A stretch of DNA of 64,000 bases from Gonocerus acuteangulatus (GCA_946811695.1 OX328128.1:75724821-75788820); one strand, 5' to 3'; counted from the first letter of the stretch, positions 12,419-24,270 are shown. Notes: generated from the letters alone by a model not told the origin. Translations and numbers: made by a program.

Positions 12419-12593
12419 TTTATAACATGCATTCCACTCGCGATGAATGTTGTAACTAGACTGGCTTAAATCAGGGGTTCCAGCCGCAGGTGCCTTAGTA
12501 GAAACAATTATTTCCTTAGAAGAAACAGAAATTCCTGCCTCTAAAACAAAACATATAAGCCTTCTTATGTCCGATTTCGACGGACTTCTTAAT

Positions 12594-13530
12594 ACAAAAG
12601 TCCGTCACGCAGGAGCTGCATAACTAAGCACTTTCCTCAGAATTTGGGTAGTGTAGATTGCTTTCCAGAACAATTTGCTTAAAATATCCTACATAAATAA
12701 AATAAAAACATGAATAGTTCTCTTTTAAATTTGTAATGAGTATCTGATCAATTAATAATTTGCTTCCAGAGTTATGTTTACACATGGTACCTATTACACT
12801 TCGTAATAAATACAAAAAACCTCATATTATCGTATTTTGATCTAACGCAAGAACAGGATACAGTCACTCTAGTGGTAGAAAGCGCTCCTTGCGGCGGCTT
12901 TGTGAACCTACGTCTGACGGGCTTTTCTATTGAAATATATTACAAATTAAACCCCCGCTTTCCGATTGACCGATTCAGCTCATTTCTACAACACTTCTTT
13001 CTCATGAGTTACCCACGACGTATACCGCGTTTCGTTACAATACAGCAGAAATTACGACCGGTATGAGTATATTAAGAATTTGGGTCAGGAGTAACCCCCC
13101 CCCCCTTCTAATGAACCGATTTAGTTTATTTTTACAACACATATTTACCTGTAGATTACCACTACGAATGCCGAGTTTCGTCGAAATATACCAAAAATCA
13201 CTGCTGGTAGTGGCGAATTGGTATTGTGGGTCCGGAGTAAACCCCCCCTCCTAATGAACCGATTTAGTTTATTTTTACAACAGTTATTTACCTGTGGATT
13301 ACCACTACGAATACCGAGTTCCGTTGAAATATACCAAAAATCACGGCTGGTAGTGGCGAATTGGTATTGTGGGTCCGGAGTAAACCCCCCCTTCTAATGA
13401 ACCGATTTAGTTCATTTTTATATCTCACTTTTCTCTCTATATTAACACTACGAATACCAAGTTTCGTTGAAATATAACAAATATTACGGCTGACATAGTC
13501 AAATTAGTGTTTTGGGTTCCTACGTACTTA
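12594..13530 (+). mobile_element. U1: U-family element, 3' end lost
   Basis: It starts AAGTCCGTCACGCAGGAGCTG and continues CTAAGCACTTTCCTCAG. The interior holds about three tandem units of roughly 125 bp. Each begins with a C run then CTAATGAACCGATTTAGTT and ends GTGGGTCCGGAGTAAA. The 3' hairpin and CTAA seen in U2 and U4 are absent. Confidence 0.7.
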
Positions 13531-13621
13531 ACTAGATTTTACCTTCTTCTTTCAAAATATTTTTTTTTTTTTTTGTTCTAGATCAAAATTGCTACCTACA
13601 GACTATCGCCAGTGAAAAAAA

Positions 13622-14813
13622 AAGTCCGTCTCGAAGGAACTGCATCATCTTAGCGCGGTTCCGTTCATATCCCTAGTCTAATTTGGAAAGATTAAAATAG
13701 AAGCAGTTATTATTTTGGTTCCACCAGTCTTTTTTTTTAAATTAATTATTATAATGGCGTATCAGCCCTTAAGGTCACTAACGCCATTCCTGTGTGTAGT
13801 AAAGTCTTGAAAGGTCATGATTTACAATCTTACCTGGAAGGGTCTGCTAACACTAGAAACGGACCCGCTAGTGACAAGGTCTTGGAATCTTGGAAATCTA
13901 TATTTCTAACAATAAATTGTTTTTGTTATTTTACTTAACCAGTTTTATTTTCAAATACATTATCCAAGTATAAGCAATTAAAAAATAACAAGGAATAAAA
14001 CAGACAAAAAGAACCATTCGAATAAACGAAATCCATTAATTTAAAGTTTTAAGCACTTATTTCTCCGATTGACATCGCCTAATCAAAAGTTTCATTAGAA
14101 CCTTTTTTTTTAGAGCATTTAAGAGGCTTTCTAATGGTATTCTTTCGTTTACCAAGATTCTCAACCTTTTTCGAGATATTAAGGAAAGTAAACAAAGTTA
14201 CTAAAACTTTTTATGTCTGTTAATAAAATATTTTATTCTAACCCTTTCTTAACTCCAAACGTAACCAAAATTTCAACATATTAGTTTTGATGAAAGTAGA
14301 ACATGCAGAAAATGTTTCAACTGAATCCCATGATTCTAAGTACCCAAACCAAAAACGGTATTCAAAAACTATTTTTCCAATTTTCTCGAAAACGGTTAAA
14401 GCTATCACCTTGAAAATGGTTTCATTCGTTTCCCTAGCCCAAGAAGCCTATAAAACGAGTACTTGCTAGCTTATGAACTCAAAAACGTAAGCGTTACGAT
14501 TTTATTTGCGCGAATTTCGCCCCAAACGCCATCTTCCAGTGGGCGGATTCTGCTGGTTAACGAACTCGACCTTTTAATTTGGACGACGGATTTTTGTACC
14601 AAATTTCATCACAATCGGACCATTAGGGAAGCCAGAAATGAGCGAACAGACAAATATATATATATATGTATGTATACAAATTTGAACCACCGTTATTTTC
14701 GGTCTCTAGGGGTTCTGAAACGCAAAATTTTCTAGTCGGCACTTCCGGATTGTTTCATTGTATCAACCTTATAAGCGGGGTTCCTCCCTATGGGGAGGGA
14801 GGAACCGGGCTAA
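13622..14813 (+). mobile_element. T3: T-family element, near full length
   Basis: It runs from AAGTCCGTCTCGAAGGAACTG through the subterminal CTTAGCGCGGTTCCG to the 3' hairpin (GGGGTTCCTCCC, TATG loop, GGGAGGAACC) and GCTAA at 14813. The internal TA array is the shortest of the family (about 20 bp at 14655). It is therefore a useful reference for how the arrays grow. Confidence 0.75.
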
Positions 14814-15841
14814 AAGAGATTTCCGTTCGACACAGCACTCCTTTTTTTCGAAGAATTAAAACCTTTTTTTGGACATACTTTAACATCCCTTCTAAAACTT
14901 ATAACAAAAAAAAATAAAAAAATCCGTCACACAGGAGCTGCATAACTAAGCACTTTCCTCAGAATTTTTGTAGCGTAGACTACATTACTGAATAATTTTC
15001 TGTAAATAACCTATATAAATAAAATAAAAACATGAATAGTTCTGCTCATTTACATTTCTTATGTGAACTGTTCAATTATTAATTTTGTAAATAATGTACT
15101 TCCAGAGTTATGTTTATACATAGTACTTCACTACTTAATAAATACACAAAAAATTCATATTCCGTCTTTTGATCTGACGCAGGAACAGGATACACTCCCC
15201 CTAATGGGAGATAGCGCTCCTCGCGGCGGCTTTGGGAACCTACGCCTGGCGAGCTAATTCTAATAACCGATTTCCAATAGACCGATTTACTTCATTTTTA
15301 CAACACTTCTTTCTTATGAGTTACCCACGACGTATACCGCGTTTCGTTACATTACAGCAGAAATTACGACCGGTATGAGTATATTAGTACGTTAGGTCCG
15401 GAGTAAACCCCCCCCCCCCCCCCCCCCCCCAAATAACCCGATTTAGTTTATTTTTACAACCCATTTTCTCTGTTGATTACCACCACGAATACCGAGTTTC
15501 GTTGAAATGTAACAAAAATTACGGCTGGTAGTGGCAAATTGGTTGTGCGGGCCGGAGTAAACACCCCCTCCTAATGAACCGATTTAGTTAATTTTTACAA
15601 CTTATTTCTCCCTTTAGATCAACATAACGAATACCGAGTTTCGATGAAATATAATTAAAACTACGGCTGGCATGGTCAAATTAGTGTTTTGGGTCCGGGG
15701 TAAACCCCCCTCCCGGTGGACCGATTTTGGTGGTTAACGAACTCGTTCAATCGTTTGCTAAATGGACACTGTATACCACGTTTCGTGAAGAAAAAACAAA
15801 AACTCTGGCCGCTATCGTGTTAACAGACACACATATATATA

Positions 15842-17972
15842 CAGGGTGTCCCATTATATGTGTCCACCCCCTTTTCCCCCTAGAGTTGTTGGAATTTCGA
15901 AATGAAACTTGGTAGGTCTTAGTTATGTTGCATGAGGTTAATTTTGAAGGTTTAGTTGACTTCGTAACATTCTCCAGTTTTTCTCCAGCGCATCTAACTC
16001 TTGATTTTCCAATGGCGGCAGGTATTTTGTATGACGAATTCTGATAGAAAATTTAATTTTAAGACTAATTTATTCCTAGACATCTTTTGATCCGACGCAC
16101 CGTTTGCGCGTAAAACGCAAAAAAACTGAAAAATATCGCCCTTTTGTAGACAAATTCCTATTTATCACTTAAACCAAGCCTTGTACGTAAAAACACCTCA
16201 ATGTAAACGTTGTAGCCTATTAATTTTCCTTTCAGATGATACCAAGATCAAAGTTGTAGATTAAATATTTAACGGGGTATTATGAATGAAAACAAAGGCA
16301 ATTTTTTTTTTTAGTTTTATGATATAATAATTTCATATGGAAAAATAAATTTATTCTGTTCTGTATTAATAATAATTTTTATATACTTTTTTCATAAAGT
16401 AAATAAGTACTTTTTTTTTATTGTTTATGTCAGCTACTTTTTTTTTTATTAATATCGACTTTCTGAACTGTTACTTTTTAAAACTTTTAAGGTATATTTT
16501 TCATTCATAATATCCCGTTAAATATTAAACCTACAACTTTGATCTTGGTATCATCTGAAAGGAAAATTAATAGGCTACAACGTTTGTATCGAGGTGTTTT
16601 TACGTAAAAGGCTTGGTTTCAGTGATAAATAGGAATTTGTCTACAAAAGGGCGCTATTTTTCAGTGGTAAAAACTGAAGGAGAGCGTCCTCAGCTACGAT
16701 TTTCTTCAAAGTTTGCACTATAACGTATTTTGATGCACTAAATACGAATCCGTTGAAAAAAAAAAAAAAAAAAAAAAAAAACCCGCTCTCAACTAGGAAA
16801 GAAGTTATTAAGCACTAAAGTTCACTGTTATGGAGGTTATAAAAGACGGGGTAAACAGCTTATATGTAAACACGCGCATGCGCAATAGTCCTTAATGACG
16901 AAGTGTAATTGAAATTTAGACTCACCTGTGGTAGCTGACTTGGTCGTAAACTGTCGCTTTTGGGCATACGTGCTATGCGTTTCCGCTCGCTCCGCTCGCT
17001 CAAGAAAACATCAAAACCCCTAGTTAATCTAACTCGCAGAAATGAAAAGAATTCTATGCCCAAAAGTCGTCTTCAAAGGCATTCTTCCCTAACCTTCATA
17101 ACAGTGAACTTTTTTTTTAAAATAACTTCTTTCCTAGTTGAGAGCGGGTTTTTTTCCAACGGATTCGTGTTTAGTGCATCAAAATACGTAATAGTGCAAA
17201 CTTTGAAGAAAATCGTAGCTGAGGACGCTCTCCTTCAGATTTACCTTTTCAGTTTTTTGCGTTTTACGCGCAAACGGTGCGTCGGATCAAAAGATAAATT
17301 AGTTTCAGAATAAATTAGTCTTAAAATTAAATTTTCTATCAGAATTCGTCATAAAAAATACCTGCCGCCATTGGAAAATCAAGAGTTAGATGCGCTGGAG
17401 AAAAACTGGAGAATGTTACGAAGTCAACTAAACCTTTAAAAGAAACCTCATGCAACATAACGACGGGTGCGTTTACACCTGACACTTCTCGCAGGAAATA
17501 TATGTCAGGTGTCGGATAGATATTCTGTTGCATGTTTACATACTGACAGAAATAGCTAGACATTTATGTCATGGATATGTATACGACAGCTCTGGATTTG
17601 TTCAAATTTGCGATAAATGGAGGGCTAATCATAGGTCATGGCGCAAATAATCAGTATTTACATCTGTTGGTATAGAAGTGTCGACAATGCAGCTAGTAGC
17701 CAAGATATTCATCTCTGACATTAAATTCTTCTCTTTATAATCAGTGTTTACACCTGATGGTATAGAAGTGTCGACACTGATAGCTCGTGATAGAAATATA
17801 TATCTCAGACAGAAATTGTTCGCAGTTTTCATAAGTCACATTTTCTGTCTGGTATAAATTTCCTGCAATAACTGTCAGGTGTAAACGCACCCTAAGACCT
17901 ACCTAGTTTCATTTCGAAATTCCAACAACTCTAGGAGGAAAAGGGGATGGACACATATACTGGGACACCCTG
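15842..17972. mobile_element. CAGGGTGTCCC transposon, a nest of inverted repeats
   Basis: The ends CAGGGTGTCCC and GGGACACCCTG sit between TA dinucleotides. The terminal repeats are long: 15842-16130 matches the complement of about 17250-17460 plus 17893-17972. Inside are further inverted pairs, 16140-16290 with 16500-16650 and 16655-16850 with 17085-17245, and the CGCTCGCT module at 16965. It has no transposase frame. The TA flanks suggest Tc1/mariner, while the foldback structure is unusual for that group. U4 has the same site without the insertion. Confidence 0.75.
17465..17892. mobile_element. PIF/Harbinger-like MITE nested in the right TIR
   Basis: GGGTGCGTTTACACCTGACA at the left and its reverse complement TGTCAGGTGTAAACGCACCC at the right bound a 428-bp insert. 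The opposite arm of the host element shows the uninterrupted site. TAA follows the right end, while the left neighbour is GAC, so a TAA duplication would need two substitutions. Internal repeats such as GATGGTATAGAAGTGTCGAC occur twice. Confidence 0.65.
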
Positions 17973-18721
17973 TATATATATAAATTTTAACGGGGGTAAT
18001 TTTCGGTGTCTACTAGGTAGGATCGATAAAGATTTGAAGACATTTTTTAAAAATTCCGTCGTGAGTGCAACCTCAATAGCTACTTTCCTTCGGAGGAAAG
18101 TGCTAAAATGAAAGATATTTATTTAATTGTTATTGATAAATTGGAGACAAATTTGATTTTGACCTCACAATGCAGCATTACCCCCTTAAGGCAGCTTCGG
18201 GTTGGAAGTATTTTTGCTATTAATACAGCTTTCTCCAGTGGTTGTTTTTCTAGCGTTTTATTGCCACACAAATAGCTATAGGTGAGGAATGTATTCGGGT
18301 GATGCTTTTGTAATATGATAAACTGACAGCTGTTTTTTAAATAGGGATATTTTCATGTCAAGGACTAGTCCAAATTTAAACCTATGATTAAGGCGTTGTA
18401 GCTATTTAGGCATTCTAGAATACCTAATTCGGTAAAAGCATTTTTCTAGTAATTCTGGATATTATATTTTGTAAATAATCTGAAATGATAATTTTTTTAA
18501 TTTATAGCTTTGCTCGCAATATTCGTTAAATTTAATCTAATAATAAATAAATAAATAAAATAATTTTGTACTTTTATATTTCTAATGACTCTTATTAAAC
18601 ATTTAAATAATTTTGTTCTAGAGTGTAATCCAAATTCTAATTTACCGATTTGTTTTTGTTTACAAATCATTCTTCATCAGTTGTACACGATATATACCGA
18701 GATGCGTTGCAAAGATGTAAA

Positions 18722-18923
18722 AAGTCCGACTCACAGGAACTGCGTCATCTTAGCGCGGTCCGTCCATATCTCTAGTGCTATTAGTAAAGGAATAGAGGCT
18801 GTTATTAGTGGGGTTTGATCTTCTGTGAAAAATATAAAATAAAATCTCGAAGAGGAAATAGATTTAAGGCGCCACAACAGGAAACTGACAGTATCTTAAG
18901 CGACTCCTCCTACCTTCTCAACG
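18722..18923 (+). mobile_element. T4a: 5' fragment of a T-family subfamily
   Basis: It begins AAGTCCGACTCACAGGAACTG, then CTTAGCGCGGTCC. It matches the 5' region of the copies at 26199 and 48785 (GGCGCC, CAGGAAACTGACAGTATC). The copy stops where W2 begins. Confidence 0.65.
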
Positions 18924-19355
18924 CATGGGCGTATATAGAAAATAATTTCGGAGGGGGCTGGGAAAATTTCGGGGGGGGGGGGCTGAGACCATTTTCGGTG
19001 TATGGAATACTAATAATTTAAATATTGGAAGAGTTTTAGCCAACTTAAACGCTGTTATACCCAAAATAGAATATGATTTATGAACTAAATGATCTTATTT
19101 AATTTATTTTTAAGGGTTTTATGAAATTGTTACCGATCAAATCAAAATTTCGGGGGGGCTGTGACCATTTCCGGTGTATGGAATACTAACAATATAAATC
19201 TTGGAAGAGTTTTAGCCAACTTAAACGCTGTTATACCCAAAATAGAATATGTTTTATGAACTAAATGATCTTATTTAATTTATTTTTAAGAGTTTTATGA
19301 AATTTTTACCTGTCAAATCAAAATTTCGGGGGGGCCACAGTCCCCACAGCCCCCC

Positions 19356-19358
<3 letters not shown>
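18924..19358 (+). mobile_element. W2: CATGGGCG family element, doubled, right end lost
   Basis: It starts CATGGGCGTATATAG, followed by TTTCGGAGGGGGCTGGGA. The segment from GACCATTTtCGGTGTATGGAAT to CAAATCAAAATTTCGGGGGGG is present twice in tandem (about 18985-19155 and 19160-19330). A C run and then the (TA)n array at 19359-19410 replace the expected right end. Confidence 0.7.
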
Positions 19359-19415
<57 letters not shown>

Positions 19416-19423
19416 GTGTGTGT

Positions 19424-19480
19424 ATAGATTCTTTCTTGAGTGCAACCTCAATAGTTACATTCCACAGGAAATTGCTTAAA
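19424..19480 (+). repeat. U-family 3' end fragment
   Basis: GAGTGCAACCTCAATAGTTACATTCC...GGAAATTGCTTAA parallels the terminal hairpin of U2 (GAGTGCAACCTCAATAGCTACTTTCC). It is diverged. Confidence 0.55.
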
Positions 19481-19489
19481 TAAAATACT

Positions 19490-19789
19490 ATTAACATTAC
19501 ATAGATATTATACGTTGTTCCTATTGTGTGTAAAAAAAAAAAAAAAAGTTACTTCTCCACCAAGTTGGTTGGATTACATCTGGGTCAGGAGGAACACACC
19601 TAAAGGAATTACCCACGGAAGGATACGATATTATCTAATACATTACTGGTGAGAAATATATACACATACCCACGGATCTCTTCATTCCTTATTAGGGAGG
19701 GTTTTACGTCATGATAACGTTATCAATAATTCTAATGTTACGTATATCTCGTTCTGAATTGATTTATGCCGCCCGAGATTAGGCCATTC
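19490..19789. other. Unassigned sequence
   Basis: Nothing recognised except an A run near 19533. Confidence 0.4.
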
Positions 19790-19997
19790 ATGTTTGTCGG
19801 AATTTTAGCTGACAGTTAAATCTTAGAGAGAAGGAAATTTAAGGCACCACAACAGGAAAGAGACAGAATCCTAAGCGGAAATGACCAGCCCGCTATCTAG
19901 ACGGACGTTCGTTCTAGGAAACCACTATTGCCAATTAGTTTCTCATTTTCTCGCCTTCTTTTACTAAAATACTAATTTTACTTATAAATGCAATTTA

Positions 19998-20043
<46 letters not shown>

Positions 20044-20067
20044 TGAAATAAACAAACTCAAAACCCC

Positions 20068-20125
20068 GTTCAACAGAACAAAACAAACACTTTTAAAGTT
20101 TTAAGCAGTTATTTCTCCGATTGAC
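20068..20125 (+). repeat. 58-bp target duplication, left copy
   Basis: Identical over all 58 positions to 21541-21598. The sequence begins GTTCAACAGAACAAAACAAA and ends CTCCGATTGAC, and is T-family body sequence. It lies immediately before the LINE. Confidence 0.95.
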
Positions 20126-21540
20126 TGGCGTGAAAAAAAGGATTGTAATCTCTCGCCGGTTCTATTTCATTTATTTATGAATGATATTCTAGAATATGTC
20201 GGGGGGGGGGGGGGGGGGGGGGGTGTAACTATCGAGGGCCGGAGAATTAGAGGACTGCTTTATGCCGACGATATAGCGCTCCTAGCCTCGGATGTTTAGA
20301 GCGATACACGAAAAAATGGGGTTTGTCTATAAATTTGGATAAATCTAAAATTATGATTTTTCGGAATGGAGGGAAACAAGCTTGAAATTAATCTTGGACT
20401 TTCGGAGGGGAAAAAAAATTGAAGTTGTACAAGAATATAAATATTTAGGAATTCATCTCTCGCCTCTCCTATCCTTTCATAAGCATATAAAAAGTGTGAC
20501 AGAAAAATCTAAATTTGCTCTTAATACTGCATGGAAGCGCCTAATTAATGACTTTAAGGTACCCATAACCACTAAAATATCCGTTTTTAATTCTGTAATA
20601 AAATCAATCCTGAGCTATGGTGTGCAAGTATGGGGATTTGATGTGCACCATGAGTTGGAACAAATTCAAAGATCTTACCTAAAAAGAATATTTAATTTAC
20701 CCAAAAATACTCCAAACTATATCCTATATTTAGAAACAAAAACTCAACTCCTTTACTTTCACACTCTAAAAGTACATTATAAATATATAATAACTACATT
20801 ACAAAAATCAGATAATAGACTAACTAAATTTTTGGCTACACAAATCATAGGTCGTAAGATTTACTGGTACAAAGCATGGACTCGTATTTTCGAGAAATAT
20901 AATTGTACATTGGAGACGGGAAATGTTGAAAACTGAGGGGAAAATTGGGATAAAATTATCGAAATCATGTAGGAGTCAGAAGTCTCGAGTCGGAGTACTT
21001 TAGCAATAGCTTCATGTTATCATAAAACATTTAGTGTGTTGGATTGGAACCTATCAGATAGCGTTGACTATAGAAGGTTTACTAATCTGAGAATGGTTAG
21101 TATGCTGTTTAAAGCTAGGGGAAGCTTATTCTATTTTAACTATAGTCCTGATAGAGATGAGCCGGCTAGATTGTGTTCAATGTGCAATTCAAAACAAATT
21201 GAAGATAATTTCCATTTTATTGCACCATGTTCAATATTAGGGGATATTCGTTATAATTATCTTGGAAAGCGACAGCTGACACAGAGTGAATACATAGAAT
21301 ATTTAAACGGCAAAAATTTGAATATCTTCTATAAATATTTAGAGAAAGCATGGAGCTATAAGAAAGAGATAATTGGCTACTTCAACTATTAATTTGTAAA
21401 TTTATATTATGAAACTTATATTTTTATCATAGGAGTTATAAATGAAAGCATGATTATGTCCTGTTAAAATATATAGCTTCAGTAATTTGTTTTTGTTATT
21501 CTTGTTGCTTGAAAGCGTGATATAGTTTTAATTGCATGTT
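20126..21540 (+). pseudogene. 5'-truncated LINE: RT palm to C terminus, frameshifted
   Basis: It starts inside the reverse transcriptase. One frame reads DCNLSPVLFHLFMNDILEYVG, then a 23-base G run (20201-20223), then VTIEGRRIRGLLYADDIALLAS with the catalytic YADD motif at about 20260-20275. A stop follows. The post-RT region continues at 20382-20936 (EYKYLGIHLSPLLSFHKHI, YGVQVWGF), typical of non-LTR elements. A further frame at 21036-21392 carries CSMCNSKQIEDNFHFIAPC, a CxxC...HxxxxC C-terminal motif. Exact 58-bp copies of host T sequence flank it (20068-20125 and 21541-21598). The 3' end has no poly(A). It is inactive because of stops and frameshifts. Confidence 0.9.
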
Positions 21541-21598
21541 GTTCAACAGAACAAAACAAACACTTTTAAAGTTTTAAGCAGTTATTTCTCCGATTGAC
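21541..21598 (+). repeat. 58-bp target duplication, right copy
   Basis: Identical to 20068-20125. The T4b body continues directly after it with ATTGCCCCGTC, which matches the family consensus GATTGACATCGCC. Confidence 0.95.
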
Positions 21599-22170
21599 AT
21601 TGCCCCGTCGAATATTGTTTCAGAACCTTTTTGTAGAGAATTTAGTAAGCATTCGAATGGTCACTTGCCACTTACCACAATTTCCTAACCGTTTTCGAGA
21701 TATTTACGAAAATATACAAAGATCCGAAAACGTTTCACGTCTACTAATAATTTTTTTTTAATACTTCCTGAACTACAAATATAACCACAATTTAAACAAA
21801 TCAGTTTAGATGAATTTCAAAGATGAGGAAAATATTTCCATTGAATCCCAGGATTCTAAGTACCCACAACAAAAATTAGTTACAAAAACATTTGTTCCAC
21901 TTTTCTCAAAAATAATTACAGATATCGCCCTTAAAAATGGTTTCATTCGTTTTTCTATGTTAAGAAACCTATAAAGCAAGTACCTGCAAGCATATGAACT
22001 CAACAACTTTACGATTTTTTTGTGCACGAATTTCGCTCCTTACACCATGTTCCGGTGGGCGGATTCTGCTGGTTACTGAACTTGACCTTTCAAATTAGAA
22101 GAAAGATTTTTGTACCAAATTTCATCAAAATCGGACCATTTTTGGGCCAGCTAGAGAGCGAACAGACAAA

Positions 22171-22247
<77 letters not shown>

Positions 22248-22376
22248 TTGAACTATCCTTATTTTCGTGGTCTATGAGATCTGATACGTTTTCTAGTCGG
22301 CACTTCCGGATTCTTTCATGAGGTCAACCTCATAGGCGGATTTCCTTCCTATGGACGGAGGGAGGAGCCGCGCTAA

Positions 22377-23107
22377 AAAATCGTTTATTCCAGTTTACTA
22401 CATAATAATTCCAGGCAACAAGATAACAACTTCAAGTTACAAGTTGGAGCAATTCAATGCTACAAGGTAACTCCAGTCTAAAAGATAGCAATTCCAGGTT
22501 AAATTATAATAATTGCTCGTTACAAGATGTTTAATTAAATCTAAAGCTGCTCCTTGTCTAAATTCTAGTACCTATAGTGCGCGGCAGCTCGCATCGAGCA
22601 TGCCTCGCTGCATCTCCCTCAGATTGAGACATACGCTGTTATATGTTAACTAACCTCGAAAGTTCAATACGAGCGGACGAACCACCAACAGCGACGCATG
22701 GATCGAAACTTATTTAGTAGCATAGCAACGAAACGTGCAAATCGCATCCGCTACTTATACCGTGATGGCAAAAATAATTAAAAAATGAAAATAAATAAAT
22801 AAACGATGTATGCCCCTTTTTGGCCCAAAAATATATCAAAATCGTCCAAAATATGAAAATAGTCTGCTGCAAGCTGGATTTTTACCATTTAATTTAATTT
22901 TATAGAGCCCGCATTAAGAGAAACGATGTCGTTCATACAATTTAACAATTGTCTATACTTTTTCGTTTTCCAGGAGGTGAAAACTTGCGGCTATACAATA
23001 CGAGGCAACAAATACTCGTCTCTACACAACGAGCAGCTCGGAATGAGGAGCCTTTGAGCACGACCGTTTTACCGACGAGCACATGGATCGGGTCGAACAG
23101 TGCGACG
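22377..23107. other. Unassigned sequence, CpG-richer toward 23 kb
   Basis: No gene supported. GC and CpG content rises from about 22590, in contrast to the AT-rich neighbours, and leads into the 65-bp tandem array. Confidence 0.5.
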
Positions 23108-23382
23108 CGAGCAGCTCATAGCTAGCAATCCAGGTATCGACATCCCGAGCATAGGTCTTGAGGCTTTCGAAGCGAGCAGCTCATAGCTAGCAATCCAGGT
23201 ATCGACATCCCGAGCATACGTCTTGAGGCGTTCGAATCGAGCAGCTCATAGCTAGCAATCCAGGTATCGACATCCCGAGCATACGTCTTGAGGCGTTCGA
23301 AGCGAGCAGCTCATAGCTAGCAATCCAGGTATTGACATCCCGAGCATACGTCTTGAGGCGTTCGAAGCGAGCAGCCTCGCAC
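23108..23382 (+). repeat. 65-bp minisatellite, four units plus a partial
   Basis: Units start with CGAGCAGCTCATAGCTAGCA at 23108, 23173, 23238 and 23303, with a partial at 23368. The spacing is exactly 65 bp and there are only a few substitutions between units. It is CpG-rich. The frames crossing the array are not convincing proteins. Confidence 0.95.
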
Positions 23383-23799
23383 TGTCGATACTAGGCTTAA
23401 CATATTGGACAGGTCACAAGAGGGCGACAGTGAGGGTCCATCAGATACGGTGTCCAATAAGCAGTCCATTACGTCTGTGATTGTATTAAGCGAACGATTG
23501 AAGAGCGTCTGTCCACCAGTGGTACGTCTGAACCATTTATTCTGGAACAAACAGAATATTATTTCTCCAGAATTAATAGGCCAAGATCCAGCAGGAAAAG
23601 TGATCATAATCAAATGTCCGACTAGATTTCTGGTATTTTAGGAGACTTTTCGAGTCAATAATAGAACTGCTTTTGATTTAGGATTAAATGCTGGTAAAAA
23701 TCCTCCACTGCTTATATATATCGACAGAACGTTTTCAGGGACACCACTTCATCCAGAGTATCATCTTTTTGAGTTCATTATTCATCATAATAACGAGTA

Positions 23800-24270
23800 A
23801 GCATAATATGCTTGCAGGTACTTGTTTTATAGGTCTCATAATACAGGAAACGACTGAAACCATTTTTAAGGCGATATCTGTAACATTTTTTGAGAAAAAT
23901 GAAACGAACGTTTTTGTAATTAATTTTTTTGTTGGTGGGTCCTTAGAATCGCGGGATTCAATTGAAATATTTTCTACATATTTGAAATTCATCTATACTA
24001 AGATGTTTACATTTTGGTTACATTTGGAGTTAAGGACGTATTCGAAAAAAATATTTTATTAGTAGACATGGAAAGTTTTCGGATCTTCGTATATTAACGT
24101 AAATATTTCAAATACGGTTACCAAATCGTGACCAGGCAAAGTGGCCATTCGAATACTTAGTAAATTATCTACAAAAAAGGTACCGAAGCAATTTTCGATC
24201 GCCCGATGTCAATCGGAGAAATAAGTGCTTAACCCAAAAAACATTACAAATGTTTGTTTGATTTTTTCTT
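23800..24270 (-). mobile_element. T-family fragment, T4b-like subfamily
   Basis: The sequence AAACCATTTTTAAGGCGATATCTGTAAC and GGTGGGTCCTTAGAATC, read in reverse, matches the body of T4b (21820-21960). Both termini are missing. Confidence 0.6.

Larger units (their letters stand above)
14921..18106 (+). mobile_element. U2: U-family element interrupted by a TIR transposon
   Basis: The 5' end AATCCGTCACACAGGAGCTG is followed by CTAAGCACTTTCCTCAG. The 3' end is the hairpin ACTTTCCTtcggAGGAAAGT followed by GCTAA (18106). Without the insertion at 15842-17972 the element is about 1.05 kb, the same size as U4. A 23-base C run lies at 15408-15430 inside one of its tandem units. Confidence 0.75.
19790..22376 (+). 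mobile_element. T4b: diverged T-family element carrying a LINE insertion
   Basis: Its body is homologous to the other T copies but diverged, and its 3' hairpin ends GGAGCCGCGCTAA at 22376. A (TA)n array lies at 22171-22244 after GCGAACAGACAAA. The LINE at 20126-21540 interrupts it, and the T sequence continues in register after the insertion. The 5' end is missing. Confidence 0.7.

Noticed and set aside
23405..23641. Small gene after the 65-bp array
   Set aside because: The 78-residue frame has a competing antisense frame, no motif and no splice or repeat context supporting it.
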